NCBI GenBank assembly: GCA_035546535.1 | Contig: DASZWQ010000194.1 | Location: 1 to 64,000, forward strand | Direction: 5' to 3' | DNA: 64,000 nucleotides | Origin: Pirellulales bacterium | GTDB lineage: Bacteria; Planctomycetota; Planctomycetia; Pirellulales; JACPPG01 | Shown here: one piece after another, positions 1 through 9,227 of the stretch | Numbering within the stretch: position 1 is the first letter of the stretch | Layout: every line of letters begins with the position of its first letter | Notes under the pieces: model-generated | The model's input: the letters and a program-made list of their open reading frames with translations, nothing else | What the model was told of the DNA's origin: nothing | Databases searched by the model: none | Position numbers and translations under genes: made by a program

Positions 1-1
1 A

Positions 2-139
2 TGCTGGGCACCTTGCGACGATGCAGCCTCCGCGAACAAGTTTCCTCATGGGGACTCGGCGGCCAAGGTAGCCGAAAAGTCCTCGACCTCCTGGAAAACA
101 CGGCCGCTCTGGCGGCCTAAACTGCGAAACTCGAACTAA
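2..139 (+). CDS. Possible 3' end of an upstream gene (partial)
   Basis: Frame 2 is open from the window edge to a TAA at 137-139 and gives about 45 residues ending in a basic, Trp- and Arg-rich tail. By hand count 31 of 45 third positions are G or C, which fits coding in this GC-rich genome. Frame 1 is also open to a TAA at 118-120, so the frame is not settled. No domain can be recognised from so short a fragment. Confidence 0.25.
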   Translation, partial: CWAPCDDAASANKFPHGDSAAKVAEKSSTSWKTRPLWRPKLRNSN

Positions 140-213
140 GGGCTCACGACGGAACGCCATTCCGAGAGCCCCCACGAATTGGACCGGATCGAATCCGAGG
201 CGAGGTTAGAAAT

Positions 214-1614
214 ATGCGACTCTTTTCCGCACTTCTCCTGCTGAGCGGCTGCCTGTGGACTTGCCAGCAGGCCGCTCGCGCGGACGAACCTGCCGCCGCG
301 GCGCCTGCTCCCGTCAGTTTCACAAAAGACGTCGCGCCGATCCTTGTCCAGAAGTGCCAGGCCTGCCACGGCCCGGGCGACCCCAAGGGGGACTACCAGA
401 TCACGTCGTTTGAACTCTTGTCGAAGCCGGGCGCCAGCAGCTCCGCGCCGGTGACAGCCGGCAAGCCCGACGAGAGCGAGTTGTTGCGGCTCATCGCCTC
501 GGAAGACACAGGCGAACGCATGCCGAAGGATGGCGACCCACTCTCGGCCGAGCAGGTGGCCACGGTCCGCCGTTGGATCGAAGAGGGCGCCAAATTCGAC
601 TCGCCCGATCCGAAGGCGCTCTTGGCGTCGATCGTGCCGCGGCAGCCGCATCCCGCCCCGCCCGAAAGCTATCGCGTGGCCGTACCGGTGACGGCGCTCG
701 CCTTCCGGCCCGACGGTCAGGAACTGGCCGCCAGCGGCTACCGCGAGATCACGATCTGGAATCCCACGAGCGGCGCCCTGCTGCGTAGGATCAAGAATGT
801 GCCGCAGCGGACCCTCGGTCTGGCCTATAGCCCGGACGGCAATCTACTGGCCGCTGCCGGGGGGATGCCGGGGCAGTCGGGCGAAGTCACGCTCTATAAC
901 CCGGCGGACGGCGCGATCGTGCGGCAGCTGGGTTCGATGTCGGACGTGGCTTGGGGCGTGGCGTTCAACCCGGCCGGCAACAAACTGGCTGCCTGCGGGG
1001 CCGATCGTTCGATTCGCCTCTACGACGTCGCCACCGGCAAGGAAGAGCGGGTCATCGAGGATCATGCCGATTGGGTCATGGCCGTGGCCTGGAACCATGA
1101 CGGCACCCGCCTCGCTTCGGCCAGCCGGGACAAGACGGCGAAGCTGTTCGATGCCGCGACGGGGGAATCGCTGCTCACGTACCCTGGCCATGGCGAGCAG
1201 GTGTTTGGCGTTGCCTTCAACGCCGATTCGAGCCAGGTATTTTCCACCGGCCGGGACAAAAAGATCCACGTCTGGAAGACAGCCGACGCGGCCAAGGTGG
1301 GCGAGATCGCCGGCTTCGGTCAGGAGGTCTACGACATCACGATCCAAGGCGGCCAGGTTTATTGTTGCTCGGCCGACAAGACGGCCCGCCAGTTCGAAGC
1401 CGGCGAGCGGAAGCACGTCCGCAACTACGAGGGGCACGCCGATTGGGTCTATTCCCTATCGTATAACGACGCCACGAAGCGCCTGGCCACTGGCAGCTTC
1501 GATGGCGAAGTGCGAGTCTGGAACGCGGCCGACGGGGCGCTCATTGCCTCCTTCAAAGCCGCGCCCGGTTTAACGCCGGCGCAGCCTGCCGTGCAGCAAG
1601 CGGCGGCTAAGTAG
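214..1614 (+). CDS. Exported planctomycete-type cytochrome c (PSCyt1) fused to a WD40 beta-propeller
   Basis: A 466-residue exported protein. An N-terminal hydrophobic segment (about residues 3-16) could be cut by signal peptidase I after ARA (about 23) or, given LSGC at 10-13, be a lipoprotein signal. A cytochrome-like domain follows with one CxxCH haem motif (CQACH, 48-52) and the conserved FTKDVAPIL opening of the PSCyt1 family. From about residue 155 to 455 there are seven or so WD40 repeats, seen as recurrent GHADWV and LASASRDKT-type signatures ending in W or F. This fusion is typical of Planctomycetota, where such proteins are usually annotated as c-type cytochrome/WD40 proteins of unknown substrate. 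The ATG at 214 directly precedes the signal peptide. It probably acts outside the cytoplasmic membrane as an electron carrier or scaffold; that role is inference. Confidence 0.88.
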   Translation: MRLFSALLLLSGCLWTCQQAARADEPAAAAPAPVSFTKDVAPILVQKCQACHGPGDPKGDYQITSFELLSKPGASSSAPVTAGKPDESELLRLIASEDTGERMPKDGDPLSAEQVATVRRWIEEGAKFDSPDPKALLASIVPRQPHPAPPESYRVAVPVTALAFRPDGQELAASGYREITIWNPTSGALLRRIKNVPQRTLGLAYSPDGNLLAAAGGMPGQSGEVTLYNPADGAIVRQLGSMSDVAWGVAFNPAGNKLAACGADRSIRLYDVATGKEERVIEDHADWVMAVAWNHDGTRLASASRDKTAKLFDAATGESLLTYPGHGEQVFGVAFNADSSQVFSTGRDKKIHVWKTADAAKVGEIAGFGQEVYDITIQGGQVYCCSADKTARQFEAGERKHVRNYEGHADWVYSLSYNDATKRLATGSFDGEVRVWNAADGALIASFKAAPGLTPAQPAVQQAAAK

Positions 1615-2126
1615 CGGCAGTTCTCTGCCACAATCACTTCGCATCCAAAGAGAGTGCGCGCGGGGGGTTCTGTGCGCGGGCGCCGACGCCAAGCGCGTGC
1701 CGTGCTATTCGTTCACACCGATCCCTGTCGAGAAGTCGGCTTGTGAATCGCGTCACGAAGTGTGGCGACACCATGGCTCGAAAAAGCGCAGCCGGCTCTA
1801 TCCTTTTTTTCAAGTCGTGCTTATTGTGAATTTAGATGCAGCAGATCTCCGCTGCCGCGTCTCACGTCTTTAACTCTTCTATTGCTTGCTCTTCCTACGT
1901 TGCATCGGGTAACCCGCGGGGGTCGCGCTGCGCGATGGCATTGTGTTTGCATTGCCTGGGAATCAACTTTCGCCGCGGCCGCCAGCGACCAATGCGAAGC
2001 CAGTGTGGTGACTTTGCGGTCAGGAGTTGCATCTAACATTTTGTGAACCGTCGAATGTCGACGGAAATAAATGGAGAGTCGCAAACGCCTACAGGGCATT
2101 TGCACCAAACAGAGTCGAGGCGTCCC
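1615..2126. other. Intergenic region, no gene supported
   Basis: About 510 bases between the WD40 cytochrome gene and the next exported protein. The short open frames here have no ribosome-binding site, no signal peptide and no family resemblance, and the composition is more mixed than in neighbouring genes. It presumably carries the promoter of the next gene, but I see no convincing -35/-10 pair. Confidence 0.5.
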
Positions 2127-3317
2127 ATGTTCCCCTCCTGGGCCCTTACGCGGTCCCTGTCTAGCTCCGCAAACGGGTCGAGAGCCAACTCCATCGCATG
2201 CTGCTGCATTCTCCTGATGGCCACGCTGCTCTGGCAGACAAACACTGTCGGGGCCGAGCCGGCCGTGGACGCGGACGGCAGCAAGCACGCCACCCCGGCG
2301 AGCGGAAGCAAGCTTGTCCTGGGCGTTCGCTGGACCAATTCAGCGTGTGGCGAACATTTACAACAGCGAACGAAGACGGCCCTCGCAGTGCTGTCGTTGC
2401 TGGGCGACTTCGACTGTCGACTCTCTTCCGAGGCACTGAGCTACGCGCGGCCGGGCGACCTTGTCGTCGACGGACCATTTCAAGACACGCTCTTGAATAT
2501 CCCGGTGCACGGGCAAGCCCATGTCGAGGGAAAGCTGACGATCGTGCCCGTGGCCGATGATCGGCATGCCGCGATCGACGTGCATGTGAACGGCGTGGCG
2601 CGACTGGAGGGCTCGGGGACTTCGCATCGCGTGCAAATCGAAAGCGACGCCACCGTGACATTTCATGCGGTGAAACGCTTATTCTTCGACACTGCCGGCG
2701 TGACGAGCTTGCCGGCCACCTGCACGGCCGAAAGCGACATGATCTTCAAGGAGATTACGGCGCGCCAGCAACCGAAGCTGCTGGGGAAATTTGCCGAGCG
2801 CGTTGCGCATCGCAAGGTGGCCGATAGTCACGAAGCGGCCGAAGAGGAATGTTCCGAGCACGTGGTCGAAGCCATTTGCGCCGCGTTCGACCGCGAGCTG
2901 GGGGATTCAGCCAAGGTCGTGAACGCAACGCTCAACGACTTCCTGGCAGCCGCGTCCAAAACCTATCAGACGCATTGGGAGCGGGTCCGTTTCCGCACCG
3001 CAACCGACAGCGTGCGGATCAGCCGTGAGAGCGGCCAAACGACGCAATTCGCCGCGCTGCCGAGTGGGGCGGATGCCGCGCTGCCACTCGTATTGATACG
3101 GATCCCGCGCGATTCGATCGGCGTGCAACATCTGTTGGCTGGGCTACATCTCTTGCAACCCGCGTCAGAGGTTACTCGCCCAGGAGCGTCGAAGGTTCCT
3201 GCCGCGCCGGCGATGCGCTCTTCGGTCAGTTGGCAAGAGAAGACCGTCACGCTGTCTGTCGATTACGATCGGACGGTCGGCCTGGCCCAAGAACCCGTCG
3301 TCGGGGCAGGACAGTAG
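2127..3317 (+). CDS. Hypothetical exported protein
   Basis: I do not recognise the family. The ATG at 2127 is preceded by GAGG about 8 bases upstream; in-frame GTG at 2043 and ATG at 2055 would add 28 or 24 residues without a visible ribosome-binding site. From 2127 the product is about 396 residues. Its N-terminal segment runs through a hydrophobic stretch (IACCCILLMATLLW) to a likely signal peptidase site near VGAEPAVD, so it is probably exported or anchored. The rest is soluble, mixed alpha/beta in character, with an acidic, His-containing patch (SHEAAEEECSEHVVEA). No cofactor motif or catalytic signature is visible. It stands alone: the next gene is convergent. Confidence 0.65.
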   Translation: MFPSWALTRSLSSSANGSRANSIACCCILLMATLLWQTNTVGAEPAVDADGSKHATPASGSKLVLGVRWTNSACGEHLQQRTKTALAVLSLLGDFDCRLSSEALSYARPGDLVVDGPFQDTLLNIPVHGQAHVEGKLTIVPVADDRHAAIDVHVNGVARLEGSGTSHRVQIESDATVTFHAVKRLFFDTAGVTSLPATCTAESDMIFKEITARQQPKLLGKFAERVAHRKVADSHEAAEEECSEHVVEAICAAFDRELGDSAKVVNATLNDFLAAASKTYQTHWERVRFRTATDSVRISRESGQTTQFAALPSGADAALPLVLIRIPRDSIGVQHLLAGLHLLQPASEVTRPGASKVPAAPAMRSSVSWQEKTVTLSVDYDRTVGLAQEPVVGAGQ

Positions 3318-3386
3318 AGCAGGGGCCACGTGGCCAAAACACGCGGGCCGACGACGGGCACTTGAAAGCCGCGTCGGTGAGCTGCT

Positions 3387-5783
3387 TCAAGCGATCTCGA
3401 CCAGGAAATCGCGCCCTTCCCAGCGACCGGCATCCAGCCAGTAGAACGTGAAGCGGACCGGTGCTTTCTGCCCCTCGGCAACGGGGATGTCGACAAAGTT
3501 TTGCCCGACCGAGGTGTGCGTGGAGTCGGTATCCATGGCAGGCTGCCACTCGTTGACAGTCCAATGCAAACGAAACGGTGTGCGCGTGATAACGCGCAGC
3601 CGTGTTCCCGCCGCCACGAAGCGCGGCTGGCGGTTGAACTTCCAGATTTCGATCGGTTCCCGCGAGGTTACGGACAAGTAGCGCTCGGCAACCTTCGGCA
3701 GGAGGTCGAAGACTCGACCATCGGCCGCCGAACGCACCAGCTTGATGTATTCAGCGTGCGCCCACACGAGCGGCATCGCGGCGCCGGTCTCCCGGCCGAA
3801 GAACAGTAGCGACCGCGCAATATCCGGCTGGTCCCAAACCTGTTCCGGCAACAGAGCGGTGGCGGTGGCGAATTTTTCCATCGCGTGAATGTACGGGGTG
3901 GGGCTGCGCCCCGCAGCCAGCTCGTAATGCCCACGCTCGCCAGTCAACAGGGGCCAGGCATGACCGTGTCCCCAACCCTGAAAGGCGCCGCCGTCAAGTC
4001 GTTGACCGTAGCCATCGTTGTTGTACCGGTGCCAGCAAGGGCCGTATGGCGTATCGACACGCAACGTAGCATCGATCACACGCAAGGAGTCTTCGATCAA
4101 ATCGCTGCCCGGCGCGCGGATGCCATAACGGACTAGCTCCAAAAAACCGGCGTCGACAATATTCTTCGCTGGATGGCCCGCAGGCGCCCCGGGGGGCTGA
4201 TTGCGGAGTTCGATCCAACCATGATTGGGATCTTCGTCCGCGTGCGGGTCACCGGGCGCCACGGGGTGAATGCGAATGAAGTGTCGGCGGATGCCTGGCA
4301 CCAGCTCGCCTGCGGTGGTGACGGTCCAGCGATCGACGTGTGATTCGAGAAAGTCGGCGTAGTCTTCCAGGAAGCGCGCAGTCACTTCGTCGCGGCGCTC
4401 GCGCGCAAAGCACGCGGCACAAACCAGGCCGGCAATGTTCGAGGCCAGCGTCGATGGCGAGTATCCGCCGTTTTCTTCCCAGCGTTCTTGCGGGGTCGCT
4501 GGACCGTGCTCGATGAGGTAGCCCGCCGCGATGCGGACCATAGGCCAGGGATCAAAGCCATCGAGCGCGCCCGCCTCGTGCAGGCGCCAGGCGAGCATGA
4601 TGGGAAACGACACTTCGTCCAATTGCACGCCCCGCCAGTACGGCTCGCCGCTGATCCAGAAATTCTGGTAAAAGCCGCCATCGGGGCATTGCGAGCAAGC
4701 CAGGTAGATCAGCGCTCGCAAAGGCGGCGTATGGTGACCGGCCGCCATCAGGCCTGTAGCGCTATTGCACATGTCGCGCGTCCAGACCAGGTGGTAGCCA
4801 CCCAGGTCGTCGTCGCTCATCACTTCGCCCCACGGAGTGCTCAGCGAGGCGATGGTGGCGCCGTCGTAGATTTTGTCCTCGTGGGCGAGAATCAGGCAGT
4901 GGCTCATTCGGTACAGGTTCCCGCCATCACCCGCCTGCGCCACCGGCTCGCAGCGCAAATGGTCAGCCGCGCGGCTCCATTGCTCAATGAACCGTTGGCG
5001 ATGATCGTCGAACGGCTGGCTCATCGACTGCGCCAGCGCGACCAGCGCCTGGTGCAGGCTATAGCCGAAGCTCAGCACCATGGTGAACTCGTTCGTAGCG
5101 CTGAGATCCAATTGCCCGGTGAGAGCGATGTTGCCATCGGTCACCGAGTCGAACTGCCAGTCCATGTGGAAGTCGCGCGCCAGGTCCTGCCAGCCGTCGG
5201 TCGAGCCGACGTACCCACACGAGGTTTTCGTAAACGGTACGGTCGCTTGCAGGGCCAGCCAGATGCCGTTCTTGTGCGCGGTCAGCACTTGTCCCTGGGG
5301 CGTGAGGGCGACATTGCCGTTGTTGCTCCAGCCGCCGACGTCCAAGTGGGGCGCCAGCAGCACGTATAGTTGCAGCTTGTGAAGAATCTCGTCCGGCGCG
5401 TCGAGCCGGACCTGCATCAACAGGCAGGGCCGGTGCGGATCGCTGATGACCTCGCGTGTGAGCGTGTAGCGCCCCTCGGGACAGTGCGTTCTCATGCGGT
5501 AGCCGAGTGCGTGCGGCGCCACCGCCTCGACCTGGTGACTGGCATGCCTTCGCCCGTCGTGGAAGAAGGTCTCGCCGTCGGTGACGAGTAACTGCATATC
5601 GCGAATTTGGGGACGATCGATCGTCGGAAACGACACTTCATTGACGGTCCCGCGCGAGATCGTGAACCACACGCGGCTGAGATCGGAGTAGGCGGTACCG
5701 ACACCGTCCTTGTTGGCGCGCGTCCAGCGTGGCGGAATGCCCGGCCCGCCGCTCGCGGGATTGCTATTAAGCAGTTCCGCCAT
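3387..5783 (-). CDS. Glycoside hydrolase family 15 glucoamylase-like protein
   Basis: A predicted exo-acting alpha-glucan hydrolase releasing glucose from starch- or dextrin-like chains. The 798-residue product has the bacterial GH15 layout: an N-terminal beta-sandwich (about 15-250), the catalytic (alpha/alpha)6 barrel (about 280-680) and a C-terminal beta domain. Both carboxylates of the family are in place: the WEENGG.SPST block (E436/E437) corresponds to the general acid, and the Glu of TGERGHYE (E616) to the general base; the substrate-binding LVWTRDM motif is also present. There is no obvious signal peptide, so it may be cytoplasmic and act on glycogen. The start at 5783 is chosen because GGGAG lies 9 bases upstream; an ATG at 5792 sits directly against that site. 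It is monocistronic and convergent with the preceding gene. Confidence 0.88.
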   Translation of the reverse strand: MAELLNSNPASGGPGIPPRWTRANKDGVGTAYSDLSRVWFTISRGTVNEVSFPTIDRPQIRDMQLLVTDGETFFHDGRRHASHQVEAVAPHALGYRMRTHCPEGRYTLTREVISDPHRPCLLMQVRLDAPDEILHKLQLYVLLAPHLDVGGWSNNGNVALTPQGQVLTAHKNGIWLALQATVPFTKTSCGYVGSTDGWQDLARDFHMDWQFDSVTDGNIALTGQLDLSATNEFTMVLSFGYSLHQALVALAQSMSQPFDDHRQRFIEQWSRAADHLRCEPVAQAGDGGNLYRMSHCLILAHEDKIYDGATIASLSTPWGEVMSDDDLGGYHLVWTRDMCNSATGLMAAGHHTPPLRALIYLACSQCPDGGFYQNFWISGEPYWRGVQLDEVSFPIMLAWRLHEAGALDGFDPWPMVRIAAGYLIEHGPATPQERWEENGGYSPSTLASNIAGLVCAACFARERRDEVTARFLEDYADFLESHVDRWTVTTAGELVPGIRRHFIRIHPVAPGDPHADEDPNHGWIELRNQPPGAPAGHPAKNIVDAGFLELVRYGIRAPGSDLIEDSLRVIDATLRVDTPYGPCWHRYNNDGYGQRLDGGAFQGWGHGHAWPLLTGERGHYELAAGRSPTPYIHAMEKFATATALLPEQVWDQPDIARSLLFFGRETGAAMPLVWAHAEYIKLVRSAADGRVFDLLPKVAERYLSVTSREPIEIWKFNRQPRFVAAGTRLRVITRTPFRLHWTVNEWQPAMDTDSTHTSVGQNFVDIPVAEGQKAPVRFTFYWLDAGRWEGRDFLVEIA

Positions 5784-6246
5784 CGAATCCATCTCCCAAA
5801 AATCTGCTTCGTTCGTCGCCTGGCGTCGGCGCACACCAGCTTTCGTTCACCCTCCCTGAAGAGGGACGCTGGACTATGCTGACCCGCGACGAGTGCCGCG
5901 TTGGCCGGACTACCTATTTTACGCCGCTGATCGTGACCTTGCTGTCGGCGACCGGCGCCTGCAAGCCCTTGGCGCAGCGGTTTTGCGTCGCGCCCGCCCC
6001 GAACATCCGTTAGAGCCGGCCCGATTCCTCCGAGCCTTCGAACGCGGCGGGGCATGCTTGCCAGATTGTGAGCGCAGCTGGTGAAGGCTCTCGCCAGAAC
6101 AAAGCACGTGCTCGTACCGGGTCGATGCGCGCCAGTGGATGCACTGGACCCCATCTTGCGTTCGAATCGCTTATAGAAGGGATACGCTACATGAAAATTT
6201 CCGCGCGTCGGAGTACATTGACCGAACCGAATTCGGGTTTTGGTGC
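5784..6246. other. Divergent intergenic region
   Basis: About 460 bases between the minus-strand glucoamylase-like gene and the plus-strand PAS kinase. No open frame here has coding character. The region should hold two divergent promoters, but no strong sigma-70 hexamer pair was found. If the kinase starts at an upstream ATG (6139) the gap shrinks by about 108 bases. Confidence 0.45.
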
Positions 6247-8211
6247 ATGGAAAATACAGGCATTTGCATGAATAGCTTCTCTCAGCAAGCGCCAGCAGTC
6301 GACGATGCCCTGCGAGCCTCGCAAGAACGATTTCGCCTGATCTTCGATAGCTTGCCAACGCCGTGCGTTATCTATGATGCCCAGCGGCGGTTTCGTTACA
6401 TCAATCGGACGATGGCTCAGCTGCTGCGCCGCACGGAAGAAGAGGCCATCGGCTACCGTGACGAGGACTTGCTACCGGCCCAATTCACGCAAATTTATTT
6501 GCCGCTATTGTGCCAGGCTATCGAGACGCGTTTGCCGCAGAGGGCCGAGTGTTCTTTCAGCGGCCCGCTCGGGACTGCGCATTACATCGCGCACTACGTC
6601 CCTATGCTCGACGAACATGGCCAGGTACGGGAAGTGCTGGGAATCAGCTACGACATTTCGCCGCAAAAGCGCGTCGAGCAAGAGCTACGCCAGCGCGACG
6701 ACGAAATGCGCTCGCTGGCCGACAACGTGCCCGACATCATTGCCAGAGTCGATCGCGCGGGACGCTATTTGTACGTGAACCGGCGCGTCGAGGAGATTAC
6801 TGGCTTGCCGCGCGAGGAATTCCTGGGCAAGAACAGCCGCGAGTTGAATTTTCCCGACGAGCTTTTGGATGTTTGGGACCGCGACCGTCACCGCGCCTTC
6901 GACACGGCGCAAACCGTGGAAAGCGACTTTGTATGGCAAGGATCGACTGAACCTAGATATTTCGAATCGCGCCACATTCCCGAAGTGTCCGACGACGGCA
7001 CGGTGCGCACGCTGCTGACGCTAATCCGTGACATCAGCGATCAAAAGCTGGCCCAACTGAAGCTCACCGAAAGCGAAGAGCGCTTTCGCATGGCCTTCGA
7101 GTCGATTCCTGTCGGGATGGTAGTGCTGGACAGCAAATTGCGCGTGCAAAGGGCCAACCGCGCGCTGCGCGAAATGCTGGGCTATTCCGAGGCCGAGTTG
7201 ATGACCATCTCGCCCTACGACATTACCCACCCCGATGATCTCGCCGAGGGCCGCGACAAGATGGCCGCGTTAACCCGCGGTGACATTCCCTACTACACCC
7301 GCGAGAAACGGCATCTGACCAAGGATGGTCGCGTGATCTGGGGCCGGCTGACAACGGCACTGGTGCGTGGTCAGGACGGCGATCCGCAGCGATACATCGG
7401 CATTCTTGAAGATATTGCCGAGCGACGCGCGGCTGAAGAGGAGCTGGCCCGCTACCGAGAAAACCTGGAAGAACTGGTGCGTTCGCGGACCCGCGCCTTG
7501 GAAGCCTCGCAACAGACGCTGCGCTCGGCGGAGAGGCTGGCATCGTTGGGCACGCTGGCGGCCGGGATCGCGCATGAAATCAACAATCCCGTCGGCACCA
7601 TCCTGCTCGCAGCCGAGATGGCGATGGCCGCGCACGATGCTCAAGACTCCGAATCCGTAGTGCGATGCCTGGCAGGGATCAAGGCCGACGCGCAGCGTTG
7701 CGGGCGGATCGTCAAGAACGTCTTGCACTTCGCCCGGCAGGAACCCACGGAGAAGTCCCTGCATCCGTTGAACGAGGTTGTCAATGATGCGGTGCGGCGC
7801 ACGCAAGCGTATGCGGCGGAACGCGGCGCGCAAGTGATTACCGCCCTGGGTAAGTCCGTGGGGACGGTGCTCATGAATCCTATCGCCTTGGAGCAAGCAC
7901 TCACTAATGTCTTGCGCAACTCGATCGAGTCGCATCAACGTCCGATCACGATTCGTGTCGCCACGTTGGCCTGCCATAAGCATTACGAGGTGACCATTGC
8001 CGACGACGGGCCAGGCATCGCCCGCGAGGCGCTCCTGCACATCTTCGATCCCTTCTTTACGATGCGGCGAACCAACGGAGGGGTGGGGCTGGGCCTGAGC
8101 CTGGTCCACGGGACCATCAACGATCATCAGGGGCGGATTCGCGTCGATAGCGCAGTCGGACGCGGCACCACGTTCACGATCGAGCTACCCTGTCCCCCAG
8201 TGCAGGCCTGA
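6247..8211 (+). CDS. Soluble multi-PAS sensor histidine kinase (orphan)
   Basis: About 654 residues without a membrane segment, so a cytoplasmic sensor. Three PAS domains are visible at roughly 23-140, 150-270 and 275-395, each opening with an ERF/ER-type PAS start and closing with a PAC-like DISxxK or DIAERR segment. A short coiled-coil leads into the dimerisation/phosphoacceptor helix with GIAHEINNP (His about 443), typical of the NtrB/HisKA-like class, followed by an N box (TNVLRNSIES), a G1 box (DDGPGI), an F box and a G2 box (GVGLGLSLV). It is intact for autophosphorylation. No response regulator lies next to it. The start is uncertain: ATG 6247, ATG 6268 and ATG 6139 are all in frame and none has a good ribosome-binding site. 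Confidence 0.9.
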   Translation: MENTGICMNSFSQQAPAVDDALRASQERFRLIFDSLPTPCVIYDAQRRFRYINRTMAQLLRRTEEEAIGYRDEDLLPAQFTQIYLPLLCQAIETRLPQRAECSFSGPLGTAHYIAHYVPMLDEHGQVREVLGISYDISPQKRVEQELRQRDDEMRSLADNVPDIIARVDRAGRYLYVNRRVEEITGLPREEFLGKNSRELNFPDELLDVWDRDRHRAFDTAQTVESDFVWQGSTEPRYFESRHIPEVSDDGTVRTLLTLIRDISDQKLAQLKLTESEERFRMAFESIPVGMVVLDSKLRVQRANRALREMLGYSEAELMTISPYDITHPDDLAEGRDKMAALTRGDIPYYTREKRHLTKDGRVIWGRLTTALVRGQDGDPQRYIGILEDIAERRAAEEELARYRENLEELVRSRTRALEASQQTLRSAERLASLGTLAAGIAHEINNPVGTILLAAEMAMAAHDAQDSESVVRCLAGIKADAQRCGRIVKNVLHFARQEPTEKSLHPLNEVVNDAVRRTQAYAAERGAQVITALGKSVGTVLMNPIALEQALTNVLRNSIESHQRPITIRVATLACHKHYEVTIADDGPGIAREALLHIFDPFFTMRRTNGGVGLGLSLVHGTINDHQGRIRVDSAVGRGTTFTIELPCPPVQA

Positions 8212-8537
8212 TCGATCGCCGACGCTTCCCCTTGCCAGCCGCGACGGCTGGAGTTTCCCGTCGGGATGGTCGATAGCAGGAGGCGTGAAACTCCTAGGAC
8301 TTCGCGGCGTCCGACGTCGATGAAGGGACTCCGCCAAGCCTCCTGTTTTACCAGAATCGCGCAATCTGAAGGCCAGCGGAGTGCTGGCATGTTGAGGATG
8401 ATATTGCCGGCGGCCTCCCCATGCGGCAGACTACGCGGCCTATTCCGAGTCGTTCAGACGCATTTCTTGCAGTTCCTTCGAAATCGAGCCAGCCTTTGGC
8501 GCCTTGCGGTGCGCGCCCTAGCGACCTGGGAAAGACT
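8212..8537. other. Intergenic region with an inverted repeat
   Basis: About 325 bases between two plus-strand genes. The only structure seen is an 8-base inverted repeat, GGAGTTTC and GAAACTCC, separated by about 26 bases near 8250-8293, without a following T run. It is not a convincing intrinsic terminator, and no known riboswitch consensus was recognised. No coding signal. Confidence 0.4.
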
Positions 8538-9227
8538 ATGCGCTACGTCGTCTGCACAATCTGGCTCTTTGCAGTGCTGACCGGCTGCGCCACGGTTAAG
8601 ACGCCACCGCCGCTGTTTCCCAACCCAGTGCTTGCGCCGCCGATTGACCGTGATGTTTTCTGGGATCAGCTCGTGGCGGTCGTTGACGACTACTTCGACA
8701 TTAAGTCGGAAGATCGCGTCCGCCTGGTCGACAATATGTTGACCCTCGGACGCATCGACACCGTTCCGGAGCTTGGCGCCACGTTATTAGAACCGTGGCG
8801 CAAAGATTCCGTCGGCTTTTACGAGCGCTTGGAATCTACGTACCAGACGATTCGCCGCCGCGCGCTCATCCAGGTCGTGCCGACCGATAACGGCGGCTAC
8901 ATGGTCGATGTCGCAGTGTACAAAGAACTGGAAGATCTGCGGCGTCCCGACCATGCCAACGCGGGCGATGCGACGTTTCGTAACGACGACTCGCTCGATC
9001 GCTACAACGATCAGACGCAAGGTCCGACGACCACGCTCGACAGCTTCCCCACTTATGGCCGCGCGCGCGGCCCGATCGGCCCTCAGCCGTTCACACTCGG
9101 GTGGATTCCGCTGGGGCGGGACGCCGTGCTCGAGCAGCGGATGATTGCCGACTTGCTGAAGCGATTAGGAGCGCCCGGCCCAGGCGAGTGCGCTACGCCC
9201 ATCCCCATTCAGCCCATGCCGCACTAA
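8538..9227 (+). CDS. Hypothetical lipoprotein
   Basis: The 229-residue product begins with a short hydrophobic signal and a clear lipobox, LTGC, with the acylated Cys at residue 17. ATG 8538 is chosen because it places the signal at the N terminus; an upstream in-frame start would add 39 residues without signal character. The mature part is hydrophilic, with a Pro-rich linker (TPPPLFPNPVLAPP) and then a DRDVFWDQLVAVVDDYF segment that I associate with uncharacterised planctomycete lipoproteins. No enzyme motif is visible. Its stop overlaps the end of the convergent kinase gene by four bases. Confidence 0.7.
   Translation: MRYVVCTIWLFAVLTGCATVKTPPPLFPNPVLAPPIDRDVFWDQLVAVVDDYFDIKSEDRVRLVDNMLTLGRIDTVPELGATLLEPWRKDSVGFYERLESTYQTIRRRALIQVVPTDNGGYMVDVAVYKELEDLRRPDHANAGDATFRNDDSLDRYNDQTQGPTTTLDSFPTYGRARGPIGPQPFTLGWIPLGRDAVLEQRMIADLLKRLGAPGPGECATPIPIQPMPH

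Noticed and set aside
1762-2046. A 94-residue frame between the first two genes
   Set aside because: No ribosome-binding site, no homology that I can recall, composition unlike coding regions nearby.
4488-5369. A 293-residue plus-strand open frame inside the GH15 gene
   Set aside because: Shadow of the glucoamylase-like gene; no ribosome-binding site or family resemblance.
8250-8293. Inverted repeat as an intrinsic terminator or riboswitch
   Set aside because: The loop is long, there is no T tract and no known aptamer consensus.
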